From Hyphomicrobium sp. (GTDB lineage Bacteria > Pseudomonadota > Alphaproteobacteria > Rhizobiales > Hyphomicrobiaceae), in assembly GCA_022844105.1 (NCBI GenBank), contig JALHMJ010000002.1, positions 1-64,000 on the forward strand: a DNA stretch of 64,000 bases, written 5' to 3'. Below the pieces are notes generated by a model. The model was not told the origin of the DNA, made no database searches, and saw nothing but the letters and a program-made list of their open reading frames with translations. The translations under genes were made by a program, and so were the position numbers. Numbering within the stretch: the first letter of the stretch is position 1; each line of letters starts with the position of its first letter. Positions 36,268 to 45,397 of the stretch are shown here, piece after piece.

Positions 36268-38631
36268 ATGAGCGACACGTCAACGACATCCTCCGATGAA
36301 ACCGGTCCGTCGGTCGGCAAGCTGGTTCCGGTTCGCGCCGGACTTCCGGCCCAGCGCACGCCGTACGGTCCATACCCCGCTCAAGCCGGCGAGCACGACG
36401 AGGCCGAAGGCGAACTGAGAGCGCTCGTATTCGAATATCTGCGCATCGTCATGAAGCGCAAGTGGCTCATCGTGAATATTGCCCTGGCTGCGGTCGCGAT
36501 CGGCACGGTGCGCACGCTTATGATGACGCCGATCTACACCGCCAGCGCCCGGATCCAGATTGATCGCGACGGGCCCAACATCGTCGCCAAGGGGGAAATC
36601 TCGGCGCCGTCTCGCTTTGAAACGGATTTCATGCGGACTCAAATCGAACTTCTCCAAAGCCGCGCAATCGCCGAACGCGTCGCCTCGAGCCTGAACCTTG
36701 CCAATGATCGTGATTTTTTCGAGCCGAAAGGAACATCGATCACAGGTGCGATTCGTGGCGCGTTATCCGCACTCTTCTCCGGATCCGCGCAGACGACAAA
36801 GCAAGCCCCGACGAAGGCGCAACTCGAACGCGCCGCGGCCGCGATCATTCAAGGCAACCGTGCAGTCCGCCCAGTCGCCGGCTCGCGTCTGGTTGATGTA
36901 ATTTATTCAGACCCCAATCCGTTGCGCGCCCAACGAATTGCGATGGCGTACGTGGAAGCCTACATCGCCTCCACCATCGACAAGCGCTTCGAGGCCAACG
37001 CCTATGCCAAGACGTTCCTGGAAGATCAATTGAAGCAGCTCAAACTCCGCTTGGAGGAATCCGAAGGAACACTGCTTGACTTTGCGCAAAAGGAGCAAAT
37101 TGTCGTCGTCTCAGAGAAAGCCTCCATTGCCGAAAACAATCTCTCTGCGGCCAACGCCGCGCTCGGCACGTTGATCTCCGAGCGTATGAAGAACGAAAAT
37201 CAATGGCGACAGGTTGAAAGCACGAGCGGCATCAACTTGCCCCAACTTCTAACCAACAGCGTGATCGACGGCCTCAGGGGCAAACGCAACACACTCGTGA
37301 CCGAATACGAGGAGAAGCTGCAGACGTTCAAGCCGAGCTATCCCGACATGGTCCAGATCTCCAACAAGATCAAAGAAATCGATCGCCAACTCGCGAGCGA
37401 GGTCGAGACGATCAAGCAGTCTCTGAAAGCAGGCTACGAATCCGCGCTAGCCCAGGAGAACGAAACGAAAGTGCGGGTCGCTCAGCTGAAATCAGAAGTG
37501 ATCGATCTGCAGAAGCGTTCGGTGCAGTACAACATCTTGAAACGCGAAGTGGATACCAATCGCGAACTCTACAACAGCCTGCTGCAGCGATTTAAGGAGA
37601 TCGACGTCGCAGGAGGCGTGCAGGCAAGTACGGTTTTTGTCGTTGAACGGGCGGAGGTACCTGGCGCGCCGTCGTCACCCAATCTGTCGCGCGCACTCTT
37701 TCTTGCCTTCGCGCTCGGACTTGGCGGTGGATTGGCAGCCGCATATCTGCTTGAAAAGCTCGATGATACCGTTCGTGCTCCCGAAGAAATGGAGCGAACA
37801 TCTGGTCTCGCAACCCTCGGGATCATCCCACTCGTTGACAATGCCCTTTTAGCCGAAGATGCGTTGGCCGATCCGCGATCCGCTCTGTCGGAAGCCTACC
37901 GGTCTCTCGCAACCTCTCTCCAATTCACCACAGACTCCGGTTTGCCCAAAACACTCCTCATCACGAGTTCAGGCCCCGGCGAAGGGAAATCGCTGACGTC
38001 TCTTGCGATAGCCCGCCACTTTGCCACCATGGGACTGAAGGTTCTGCTGATCGATGCCGACCTCCGCAACGCCTCGTTGCATAAGAAGCTCAAGCTCAAC
38101 AACGAGATCGGTCTGACCAATGTCCTGACCGGCGCGTGTGCGCCTCCTCATACCTTTCAAAGGACGGCCATCTCCACGTTGGCCTTCATGGCGTCCGGCC
38201 CGTTGCCACCTAATGCGGCCGATCTATTGGCCGGTCCCCGACTCGTCTCTCTCCTTTCGGTCGGTTTGCAAGTCTTCGACTTCATTGTTGTCGACGGTCC
38301 GCCCGTTATGGGTCTAGCGGATGCAGCCATTCTATCGAACACGGCACAGGCGACCGTGTTTGTCGTCGGCGCGGGTCAAGCCCGTTCGAGCAACGTTCGT
38401 GAATCGCTGCGTCGGCTGCAGCTCGCCCGGTGTCCGCTGATCGGTGGCGTATTGACCAAGTACGATGCAAAAGCAGCGGGCTACGGATATGGATACGGCT
38501 ACGGTAATCGCTATGGCTATGGCGGCTACGGTGCCGGGTATGGGAAAGACGCCTTTACATATGGTCAGCACGCCGCAGACGCGAGCGAACCTCGACCCCA
38601 GCTTCAAAACCCCCGGGTTACAGGCTCGTGA
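36268..38631 (+). CDS. wzc: Polysaccharide co-polymerase with tyrosine autokinase (Wzc-like)
   Basis: A 787-aa inner-membrane protein. A Wzz domain with the first membrane helix (WLIVNIALAAVAIGTVRTL) comes after about 65 cytoplasmic residues. A long coiled-coil periplasmic part (about 290-450) and a second helix near residue 475 (ALFLAFALGLGGGLAAAYLL) follow. The kinase has Walker A SSGPGEGKSLTSLA, Walker A' VLLIDADLR and Walker B FIVVDGPP. The C-terminus has a tyrosine/glycine cluster (GYGYGYGYGNRYGYGGYG) for autophosphorylation. It controls chain length and export with Wza and is the probable target of the CpsB phosphatase. Confidence 0.93.
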   Translation: MSDTSTTSSDETGPSVGKLVPVRAGLPAQRTPYGPYPAQAGEHDEAEGELRALVFEYLRIVMKRKWLIVNIALAAVAIGTVRTLMMTPIYTASARIQIDRDGPNIVAKGEISAPSRFETDFMRTQIELLQSRAIAERVASSLNLANDRDFFEPKGTSITGAIRGALSALFSGSAQTTKQAPTKAQLERAAAAIIQGNRAVRPVAGSRLVDVIYSDPNPLRAQRIAMAYVEAYIASTIDKRFEANAYAKTFLEDQLKQLKLRLEESEGTLLDFAQKEQIVVVSEKASIAENNLSAANAALGTLISERMKNENQWRQVESTSGINLPQLLTNSVIDGLRGKRNTLVTEYEEKLQTFKPSYPDMVQISNKIKEIDRQLASEVETIKQSLKAGYESALAQENETKVRVAQLKSEVIDLQKRSVQYNILKREVDTNRELYNSLLQRFKEIDVAGGVQASTVFVVERAEVPGAPSSPNLSRALFLAFALGLGGGLAAAYLLEKLDDTVRAPEEMERTSGLATLGIIPLVDNALLAEDALADPRSALSEAYRSLATSLQFTTDSGLPKTLLITSSGPGEGKSLTSLAIARHFATMGLKVLLIDADLRNASLHKKLKLNNEIGLTNVLTGACAPPHTFQRTAISTLAFMASGPLPPNAADLLAGPRLVSLLSVGLQVFDFIVVDGPPVMGLADAAILSNTAQATVFVVGAGQARSSNVRESLRRLQLARCPLIGGVLTKYDAKAAGYGYGYGYGNRYGYGGYGAGYGKDAFTYGQHAADASEPRPQLQNPRVTGS

Positions 38632-39251
38632 ACGAACCCTCCTCCATCAGGGCGGCCTTGGGACTTCTGCATATGCCGGCCCAACTGCGGCTCGTGCGCT
38701 CAGAACCTCTCCCGTCGGACACTGAGCGTCTTCTGCGGATCGTATCGGGTGACGAGGACTGTGAACGGGAAGCAGCCCTTGAGACCGATCGTCCATCCGT
38801 CGTGATCCGCGAGGCCGCGATTTTCTATGTCGAGCAAGTGCTCCTCTGTCCTGAGTCAGACCACTACCGCAAGCTCGGCACACTGCCATCGGCGTCGAGC
38901 CATGAATTGCGTCACAACATGGCACTCCTCCTTTCCTGGCTGCACCCTGACAAGAATCCATCCGGCGACCGAGCGGCGCTGGCGGCACGGGTCACCGACG
39001 CATGGAATACTTTGCGTTCGCCGGAACGGCGCGCCGCTTACGATGCCGCGCTCGCGAGGCCGGGGTCCAGGAGAAGCCCGGCATCCTTGCATAAGTCACG
39101 GCCGCTCAAACCCATGCAAGGGCGGCGCATACCCTCAACTGACTTGTCTTCGGCCGACGCCCACCGATCGGCGTTAACGGAACGCCCGGGTCTTCTCGAC
39201 CGGGGAATTGTTTATCTGCGACGTCTCCTGATCAACCGGTCCACGCCATGA
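38628..39251 (+). CDS. J-domain protein
   Basis: A 207-aa cytoplasmic protein. A J-domain occupies about residues 75-145: YRKLGTLPSASSHELRHNM, then LLLSWLHPDKNPSGD with the HPD loop, and WNTLRSPERRAAYDAALA as the last helix. No Gly/Phe or zinc-finger part is present, so this is a type III J-protein that could call in DnaK at one place. It starts with GTG overlapping the wzc stop (GTGA), so it is translated with the kinase. Residues 1-70 and the basic tail have no known domain. What it chaperones is not known; Wzc or another assembly protein is a reasonable guess. Confidence 0.82.
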   Translation: MNEPSSIRAALGLLHMPAQLRLVRSEPLPSDTERLLRIVSGDEDCEREAALETDRPSVVIREAAIFYVEQVLLCPESDHYRKLGTLPSASSHELRHNMALLLSWLHPDKNPSGDRAALAARVTDAWNTLRSPERRAAYDAALARPGSRRSPASLHKSRPLKPMQGRRIPSTDLSSADAHRSALTERPGLLDRGIVYLRRLLINRSTP

Positions 39252-39303
39252 GGGCGCGACCAATCTTGCGGGACAGTACGGCAAGAGTGACGAAAGTCTC
39301 GTC

Positions 39304-40761
39304 ATGACAAGTCAAACGCGGATCTCTCCCGACCCTCGGCTTCCAAGCTCGAACAACGGTATCCTTCGTCCCATTGCTCTCGTCATCCTGGGCATCTTCT
39401 TGGTTTGGATCATTCTCACCCGATCGCTCGCAGCTTCGCTGGCCGAGAACACGCCGGCCACGGCACTCGCTCTGCAACCTCAAGAGCCGCGCGCGCTCCT
39501 CAGAATAGCAAAGACCAAGCTCACCGAGTTTCTGAAGACGAGCAGTCACGAGCAGCCAAGCGCCAATCAAAAAGTCTATCCCTCCACAGACGGGATCACG
39601 AATTTGGCGCGACTTGCCGAAAAGGTTTTTGCCCCTGCGAATACCGATCCTGCAAATACGCCGGAGGGACCATCACTCGAGGCTAGCGATGAGCGCAAGG
39701 ACACACCGACGGACACGTCAGCTCTACACAACGACATTCGAATGCTGGCCGAACAAGCAATCGCAGTCGATCCGTGGAACGCGGACGCCCTCGTCATCCT
39801 GGGACGCCTTGCGGAACACGACGGCGATATCCAGCGCACCGCAGATTTGATGCGCGCAGCTGCACGCTTGTCAATTCGCGAGAGCTACGCCGTCTATTGG
39901 CTGCTGCTCATGGCTCAACGCAACAACGACGCCGCGGCGGTTCTACGCTACTCTGATACGCTGTTGCGGACCCGCGGTGGAAGTCTGCCTCTGGTCGTAC
40001 CTCTATTGGCCCAGGCCGTTGAAAAAGATCAGACCGCAGCCGACGTGACGACCCTCCTGGCGACAGATCCTCCTTGGCGAACCTCATTTCTGGCAACCTT
40101 ACCTTCTGCGATGACTGACGCGCGGACGCCCTTGCACCTGTTCCAGAAACTTGCCGGCACGGCGCATCCTCCAACCCATTTCGAAATTTCTCGATACATC
40201 ACCTTTCTGATCGGCAAAGGATTTTACGAACTCGCTTACTATACGTGGCTTCAATTCCAGCCACCGGAACAACTGGCTCGCATTACGGCTCTCCATAACC
40301 CGGGCTTCGATGCGCCACCGTCCGGATTTCCGTTCGATTGGACATTGAGCGAGGGCAGCGGTGTGACATTGGAAATTCGGCCGCTTCCCGGCGAGTCGGA
40401 AAGGAAGGCGCTGTTCGTCGAGTTCACGCAGGGCCGCGCCGACTTCCGCGGCGTCAGTCAAACGACGCTTCTCGGGCCAGGCACCTATGAGCTCAAAGGC
40501 TCACTCAAGGGAACCGTCGTTGGCGCGCGCGGCCTTGTGTGGCGAACGATCTGCACGGATGGGGCCACGCTTGGGCAGTCCGCTCTGTTGCGCGGCGACT
40601 TTCCTCAATGGCGTAGCTTTTCGTTTGCATTTACGGTTCCCGAGACCGGGTGTCGAGCTCAACAGGTCCGGCTTGAGCTCGATGCGCGTTCCGCATCCGA
40701 AAGGCTTGTCACGGGTTCGATGTGGTTTGACGATCTGGAACTGCGACGGTCGCAGCCTTGA
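39304..40761 (+). CDS. Membrane-anchored TPR-like protein with C-terminal beta domain
   Basis: A 485-aa protein with one N-terminal membrane helix (LRPIALVILGIFLVWIILT, residues 21-39) and the rest probably periplasmic. Residues about 145-260 are helical repeats of TPR type (AIAVDPWNADALVILGRLAE, ADLMRAAARLS). The last 160 residues are a predicted beta-sandwich resembling carbohydrate-binding modules (GTYELKGSLKGTVVGARGLV, SMWFDDLEL). I do not recognise the family by name. Its place between the kinase and second co-polymerase genes suggests a structural role in glycan assembly or binding in the periplasm. Confidence 0.7.
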   Translation: MTSQTRISPDPRLPSSNNGILRPIALVILGIFLVWIILTRSLAASLAENTPATALALQPQEPRALLRIAKTKLTEFLKTSSHEQPSANQKVYPSTDGITNLARLAEKVFAPANTDPANTPEGPSLEASDERKDTPTDTSALHNDIRMLAEQAIAVDPWNADALVILGRLAEHDGDIQRTADLMRAAARLSIRESYAVYWLLLMAQRNNDAAAVLRYSDTLLRTRGGSLPLVVPLLAQAVEKDQTAADVTTLLATDPPWRTSFLATLPSAMTDARTPLHLFQKLAGTAHPPTHFEISRYITFLIGKGFYELAYYTWLQFQPPEQLARITALHNPGFDAPPSGFPFDWTLSEGSGVTLEIRPLPGESERKALFVEFTQGRADFRGVSQTTLLGPGTYELKGSLKGTVVGARGLVWRTICTDGATLGQSALLRGDFPQWRSFSFAFTVPETGCRAQQVRLELDARSASERLVTGSMWFDDLELRRSQP

Positions 40762-40862
40762 GCTGCAAGCTCTGCTCCTCGTGCTACGACCTTCACGACG
40801 CTGAAGCGCATGAGATGTCCGTCGGCGGTCCGTGCATGTCCCAATTAACATTATTTTGGCGT

Positions 40863-40878
40863 CGTGCCTTGAGGCACG
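40863..40878. other. Hairpin in the gap before the second co-polymerase gene
   Basis: CGTGCC-TTGA-GGCACG is a perfect six-base stem in the 289-base gap (40762-41050) between two plus-strand genes. There is no T-run after it. An AT-rich stretch just before (AATTAACATTATTTTGG) might be part of an internal promoter. No gene is supported in this gap. Confidence 0.3.
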
Positions 40879-41050
40879 GCCATTGCAAACCACATCACTG
40901 AAGGGCTGCGAACAGTCGTCAACGGACGGCGTGCGTTCCGCGATCGGTCAAATCCGATGCAGGGCGCTCGCAATGACCGGGAATGAAACATTGCGGCACC
41001 AGGATCGCCCGACGGTCTGTTATGCATGAGCCAGAATCATCGACGAGAAC

Positions 41051-43219
41051 ATGGTTTCCCAGCGTAAATTGCCGCATTCCCCATCGGCCCAGTCGGTCGC
41101 TCCGACAGCGCCGGCGCGCCATCCTGGCAATGACCGGTGGTCGCTCATCCTCGGGCCCTTGGCAGGTCTGGTGATCGCGCTCGGCGTGCTCGCTATCACA
41201 CCCCCGACCTACACAGCACGTGGTGCGCTCTTCGTCGATCCGCGCCTTGGTAACGCATCTAAAGATGAACCCGGCCCGGCCAATTCAGAAACGCACTCAT
41301 CACTCATCGAAAGCCAGGTATCTCTCCTGACGTCCGACAAGGTCCTGAGGCGCGTCGTTGAAACTGAGAAGCTGGCCGACGACCCCGATTATGGGAGACA
41401 GAAGGCATCCAGCGCCCTCTCTAAAATAAACTCGCTGATCCGCGGTCCGCGCCACATAGTTGATGCCGAAACGCTGGCGCTGGAAAACTTCGCGCGCACT
41501 GTCCGCGCTAAGCGCGTCACCAAGTCCTCCGTGCTGGAGGTCGAAGTCGATCAAGCGTCGCCGGAAAAGGCGGCACGCCTCGCCAACGCGGTCATGCAGA
41601 CCTACATCGACGACGAGGCATCGGCGACGACGGAACGAACGCTCCGCGCCGGCGCGCTGATCATTGCTCGCCATGACGACTTACAAGCTAAGGTACGCCT
41701 CGCGGAAACCCGGCTCGAAGACGTCCGCAAAGCAAACCGGATCGAGGTGTCGGATGGCGACATCATTTCCGAACAAAAGCTCGGCCAGCTCAATACTGAA
41801 TTGAACGCCGCCAGAACCATCGCGGCGCAAGCAGCTGCCCGGCTCGAAAAGGCACGCGCGGCTATCGAGGCTGGTACGCCCGAAGTACTGCCCGAGGCCT
41901 TGCAATCCAGTCTCGTGCAGAAACTTCGCGAACAATATTCACAAGTCGCGCGCCGCGAGGCGGCACTTGCCCTGCAGTTAAAGTCTCGCCATCCCATGCT
42001 TGTGGAAGTCCGCTCGGAGCTCAATGAACTGGCTGGGCAGATCAACGAAGAACTAAACCGTATTGCGGCCAGCACAGCGGCGGAGGCGAGCAGCGCCAAA
42101 GCGGAAGCGGTCACTGCGCTAGCACGCGAACGCGAAATCCTGACCGCTATCGAGGCTGCCAAAAGCGAGATCGCGCGCTCCATTAGTGCACAAACAAAGT
42201 TGCGCGTACTTGAACAGGATCTCGCCACCGCGCGCGATCAAATGGATGATTTCAATATTCGCGCCAAGCAAATACGAGAACAGGCCGAATTAGCGTTACC
42301 AACTGTACGAATTATCACGCCAGCCGCTGTTCCAACGCGACAAAGCTTTCCCTCGCCACTCCTGTTCCTCGCCGTCGGCACATTGGCCGGTCTCGGCCTC
42401 AGCATCGCCCGCGCGCGCTGCAATGACGCCGCCAGCGGCGGAGGAGACCCGGCACCCGAATTCGTCGCACCCCCCAAACTGCCCGTGCGCGCGAACCTGC
42501 CCGTGCTTGCAAAGCAACCCGGCACGACCCAGCGCTCCGAGGCATGGTTCATCGGATCGTCACCGAGCGCCGCCGGGTTCACTGACATCTTGGACGCCAT
42601 GACCGCGCCAGCTGACACCATCGCATCCAATTACAAGCAGGCGATCGAGCGTCTGGCGAACACCATGCGTGGAAAAACCGCGAACAGCGCGACACCCGTC
42701 GTTGCAGCCGTCGTCTCCCCGCACCGCGGCGCGGGCGCCACATCGACGGCCCTGGCCCTCGCATACGCCATCTCCCGCTGCGGCGACCGGACCCTCCTCG
42801 TCGATGCGTCGTCCGGCGGCGACCTATCGGATCTCGTTGCGCCACAGCTAGACACCAGAACGCCCGTCGTCCTCGACAACAAGGGTGATCTTGCTCGCAT
42901 TACGGTCATGGATGAGCGACTGAGTTTAGCCGTCCTGCCGATCGCGTTGGCCGATCTCAGCCGCCTCAAGGCCACACAACGGCGGCGGCTGGCCGACGGG
43001 CTCGCGACGTTGGCGGAAAACTACGATACCGTAATTATCGATGGCGGTGCTCTTCTCGACAATGAAGGGGCGGCGATCATCCTGTCTCGAACCGATGAAA
43101 TCCTTGTCGTCACAGGCGCGGAAAAATCGTCGCAAGCCGACATCGATTCCACTGCTCGGATCATCGAAGGGGCCGCACCCCACGCCAAACACGGCGTCAT
43201 TCTCATTGGCATCGCATGA
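41051..43219 (+). CDS. Second Wzc/GumC-type co-polymerase with degenerate kinase domain
   Basis: A 722-aa protein with the same plan as Wzc: an N-terminal helix (LILGPLAGLVIALGVLAIT), Wzz domain, long coiled coil (about 190-390), second helix (PLLFLAVGTLAGLGLSIA, near 435) and a cytoplasmic P-loop-like domain (about 530-722). In that domain the Walker A place reads SPHRGAGATSTALALAYA: the lysine of GKS/T is missing. Walker A' reads TLLVDASSGGD instead of an IDADLR type, and no tyrosine cluster ends the protein. The Walker B-like VIIDGGALLD remains. It therefore looks like a pseudokinase that may regulate chain length or the active Wzc. The frame has one clear ATG start at 41051. Confidence 0.87.
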   Translation: MVSQRKLPHSPSAQSVAPTAPARHPGNDRWSLILGPLAGLVIALGVLAITPPTYTARGALFVDPRLGNASKDEPGPANSETHSSLIESQVSLLTSDKVLRRVVETEKLADDPDYGRQKASSALSKINSLIRGPRHIVDAETLALENFARTVRAKRVTKSSVLEVEVDQASPEKAARLANAVMQTYIDDEASATTERTLRAGALIIARHDDLQAKVRLAETRLEDVRKANRIEVSDGDIISEQKLGQLNTELNAARTIAAQAAARLEKARAAIEAGTPEVLPEALQSSLVQKLREQYSQVARREAALALQLKSRHPMLVEVRSELNELAGQINEELNRIAASTAAEASSAKAEAVTALAREREILTAIEAAKSEIARSISAQTKLRVLEQDLATARDQMDDFNIRAKQIREQAELALPTVRIITPAAVPTRQSFPSPLLFLAVGTLAGLGLSIARARCNDAASGGGDPAPEFVAPPKLPVRANLPVLAKQPGTTQRSEAWFIGSSPSAAGFTDILDAMTAPADTIASNYKQAIERLANTMRGKTANSATPVVAAVVSPHRGAGATSTALALAYAISRCGDRTLLVDASSGGDLSDLVAPQLDTRTPVVLDNKGDLARITVMDERLSLAVLPIALADLSRLKATQRRRLADGLATLAENYDTVIIDGGALLDNEGAAIILSRTDEILVVTGAEKSSQADIDSTARIIEGAAPHAKHGVILIGIA

Positions 43220-43368
43220 CCAAGCAAAGAAACACCCAAAGCCCACCAGGCTTCGCGCAGATCGATGGCCAGATCGACGTCGAGCAGCTTGGCCGTCGCG
43301 TCACGGGCAGAGAAAATCTCGCTGGCCCTGAGGCGTCCCCGCTTGGCCAGACGCCGCCAATCGGCTAA
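43216..43368 (+). CDS. Candidate 50-aa coupled small protein
   Basis: An ATG at 43216 overlaps the stop of the co-polymerase gene in the ATGA manner and opens a 50-codon frame (MTKQRNTQSPPGFAQIDGQI to LGQTPPIG) ending in TAA. The product is polar, proline- and glutamine-rich and has no membrane segment or known domain. The stop-start overlap favours real translation. Against this, the complementary strand also reads protein-like over the same stretch, so this remains a candidate. Confidence 0.35.
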   Translation: MTKQRNTQSPPGFAQIDGQIDVEQLGRRVTGRENLAGPEASPLGQTPPIG

Positions 43369-43405
43369 AAGCAAGGCGGGTTCAATCGCCCCGAAGACAT
43401 TTCTA

Positions 43406-43480
43406 GCCGGCTTAGCACAGTGGTAGTGCACCTGATTTGTAATCAGGGGGTCGCAGGTTCAAATCCTGCAGCCGGCACCA
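43406..43480 (+). tRNA. tRNA-Thr (anticodon TGT)
   Basis: The cloverleaf is complete: acceptor GCCGGCT pairs with AGCCGGC, the D-arm is GCAC/GTGC, the anticodon stem CCTGA/TCAGG encloses TTTGTAA with anticodon TGT, and the T-arm GCAGG TTCAAAT CCTGC follows. CCA is encoded at 43478-43480. Without CCA the gene is 72 bases. It marks the end of the plus-strand glycan operon. tRNA 3' ends are common integration sites, but I see no integrase nearby. Confidence 0.96.
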
Positions 43481-43596
43481 TCTCTTCGCAGCGCAAGCTC
43501 ACGCCTCACGCAAACTTCTGTCAGCTTTTTATCACCGAAGTTGTGGGAATGTAGTTGTGAACAGGCGGAATCGCTTGCAGTGCGTTTTTCGCATCC

Positions 43597-43623
43597 AGCG
43601 CACATGATTTATTCTAGTGCGCT
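43597..43623. promoter_or_regulatory. Seven-base inverted repeat with 13-base spacer
   Basis: AGCGCAC and GTGCGCT are perfect inverted half-sites separated by 13 AT-rich bases (ATGATTTATTCTA). The layout is that of an operator for a dimeric regulator. No neighbouring start codon fits it well. Confidence 0.3.
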
Positions 43624-43704
43624 ATGGTTGGCTACTGACGTAAATGTTGCGCTGTGTTGGGGCAAATCGCCGATGCGGCTGTCGCGTGTATGACAAATGC
43701 GGTT

Positions 43705-43716
43705 CGATTTAAATCG
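43705..43716. promoter_or_regulatory. Twelve-base palindrome
   Basis: CGATTTAAATCG is perfect and surrounded by more copies of CGATTT (43797-43806 region). It could be a binding site or just AT-rich sequence. Confidence 0.25.
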
Positions 43717-44032
43717 ATTTGCGCAATTCGACACTTGAACAATTCGCAGAAAAATCGCTCACTACTTCTTCCTCCATCTCTCTGATTCCGTGAACACGAT
43801 TTAAAGGTCGCATTGCGTGCTCTTGATCGTGAGCATGGAGGCTTGAGTGATTGGTCATTGGATAGTGGAGCAATTGAAGCGCTGTCGGGCTACCACAACC
43901 GCAACGAAGACGTCGGCTGGTGGCATACCGAAGTGAAAGTAAATCGGCGTTCGGTTGGTACGCAAATTGATCCATGACGCCGTGTTGGTCATACGCCACG
44001 CGAGCATCGCGCAACCTATATGACTTGAAGCC

Positions 44033-45397
44033 TCACAGCTCTTTCATGCCGCGCCACATCACATCGGTCATCGGGCTGAGAAGATACTGCAGCATCGTGC
44101 GCTCCTCGGTCACGAAAATCACATCCGCCGTCATGCCCGCAACGAGGGTGAGACCGGGCGCATGTTCCTCCAGGTCCTTCCGGTCGATCTCAACCTTGGC
44201 CAGAAAATAATTCTGATTGCCGTTCGCATCGGTTACGCGATCCGCCGATGCCGAACGAACGATCCCTTTGATGCGCGGCAGCACTCGGAACGAATACGCC
44301 GCCAAATGCACCTGCGCCTCCTGGCCGGGGTGAACGAGGCGGATGTCGTTGGGACTAACTCGCGCTTCGATGATCAGCGTATCGTCCTTCGGAACAATCT
44401 CGAGGACGGGTTCGCCCCGCTGCACGACGCCGCCAATGGTCTTGAAGCGCAAGTTGATCACGGTCCCATCGACGGGCGCGGTGATCGTCGTCCGATTCAA
44501 CACGTCGGCGCTCGCGCGAAGCCGGTTCGCGGTGTCGGCGATCTCGCTGGAGATCTTATCTACATCCGCCGTCACGTCGTCGAGACGCGCTGCCTCCGCG
44601 CTGGCGATTTGCAGCGCATTCTCGGCTATCTGCTGCTCAATCTTGGCAACCGCTGATTCGAATTCCGACCGGCGAGCCGCAAGTTCGCTCTGCGCCCGGC
44701 GCAAGCGCAACGCTTCCGGTTTCGGCATGAGACCCTGTGCCAGCAGCTTTTCCTTGCCTTCAACTTCCTCGTTGATCAAAGCGATCTGCTGATCAACGTT
44801 TATCATTTGCACGCGCAAGCCTTTGATTTCGGCATTGAGTTGCTCAGTCCGCTTCTCCAGAACGCTGCGCCGCGCCGCGTGGGCCGAGCGACGCGCGTCA
44901 AAAATTTCAAGCTGAGACTGCGCCATCGGATCCAGTCGGCCATCGATAAACAGCGACGGTGGAAAGACGATCGCGGTGGCCAACGTCCGTTCGGCTTCTA
45001 GCCTCACCTTGCGCGCTTCCAGCGCCCTGAGATCAGCCAGCAGCGCATCGTGGGCCGACTGCGGCTGCACAGGTTCAAGAACAACCAAGGGATCTCCCGC
45101 CTTGACCTCTGCCCCGTCACGAACCTTCAAATCGCGGATGATGCCGCCCTCGAGGTGCTGCACGATGCGGCGACTGCTGCTCGGGCTGAGAATACCCGAC
45201 GCGACAGCGCCGCCGGCGAGCGGCGCGAAGCCCGCCCACAGTCCAAATCCGAAGATGAAAACGAGGATGATCGCATAGCCAATTCGGACCGGCGAACTGA
45301 CGGAATGACTGAGCGAACCCGGCACCGGAGCATGACCGGGCCGTGGCGCATACGCTGCGATTTTATGGGTCTGCGCTGAGATGATCTCCGATTTCAT
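44033..45397 (-). CDS. Type I secretion membrane fusion protein (HlyD/PrtE family)
   Basis: A 454-aa adaptor that links the inner-membrane ABC exporter to a TolC-like channel. One membrane helix (IGYAIILVFIFGFGLWAGFA, residues 39-58) is followed by SRRIVQHLEGGIIRDLKVRD, a strong family block, then a long alpha-helical hairpin (about 120-290) and the beta-barrel part with TTITAPVDGTVINLRFKT. ARVSPNDIRLVHPGQEAQV is the common C-terminal motif. It overlaps the ABC gene by four bases (ATGA). Its likely cargo is the RTX proteins in this window. No TolC homologue is present in the window. Confidence 0.94.
   Translation of the reverse strand: MKSEIISAQTHKIAAYAPRPGHAPVPGSLSHSVSSPVRIGYAIILVFIFGFGLWAGFAPLAGGAVASGILSPSSSRRIVQHLEGGIIRDLKVRDGAEVKAGDPLVVLEPVQPQSAHDALLADLRALEARKVRLEAERTLATAIVFPPSLFIDGRLDPMAQSQLEIFDARRSAHAARRSVLEKRTEQLNAEIKGLRVQMINVDQQIALINEEVEGKEKLLAQGLMPKPEALRLRRAQSELAARRSEFESAVAKIEQQIAENALQIASAEAARLDDVTADVDKISSEIADTANRLRASADVLNRTTITAPVDGTVINLRFKTIGGVVQRGEPVLEIVPKDDTLIIEARVSPNDIRLVHPGQEAQVHLAAYSFRVLPRIKGIVRSASADRVTDANGNQNYFLAKVEIDRKDLEEHAPGLTLVAGMTADVIFVTEERTMLQYLLSPMTDVMWRGMKEL

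Larger units (their letters stand above)
43481..44032. other. 552-base AT-richer gap after the tRNA
   Basis: No gene is supported; the short minus frame 43709-44014 has no recognisable content. It holds two symmetric elements described separately (43597-43623 and 43705-43716). It lies downstream of both the tRNA and the HlyD gene, so promoter function would have to serve something not seen here. Confidence 0.5.

Noticed and set aside
43021-43431. 136-codon minus-strand frame next to the tRNA
   Set aside because: It overlaps the tRNA and the co-polymerase gene. The middle part reads protein-like but has no known relative; noted under the 43216 finding only.
43709-44014. 101-codon minus-strand frame before the HlyD gene end
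   Set aside because: No domain or start signal, histidine/serine-rich low-quality peptide.
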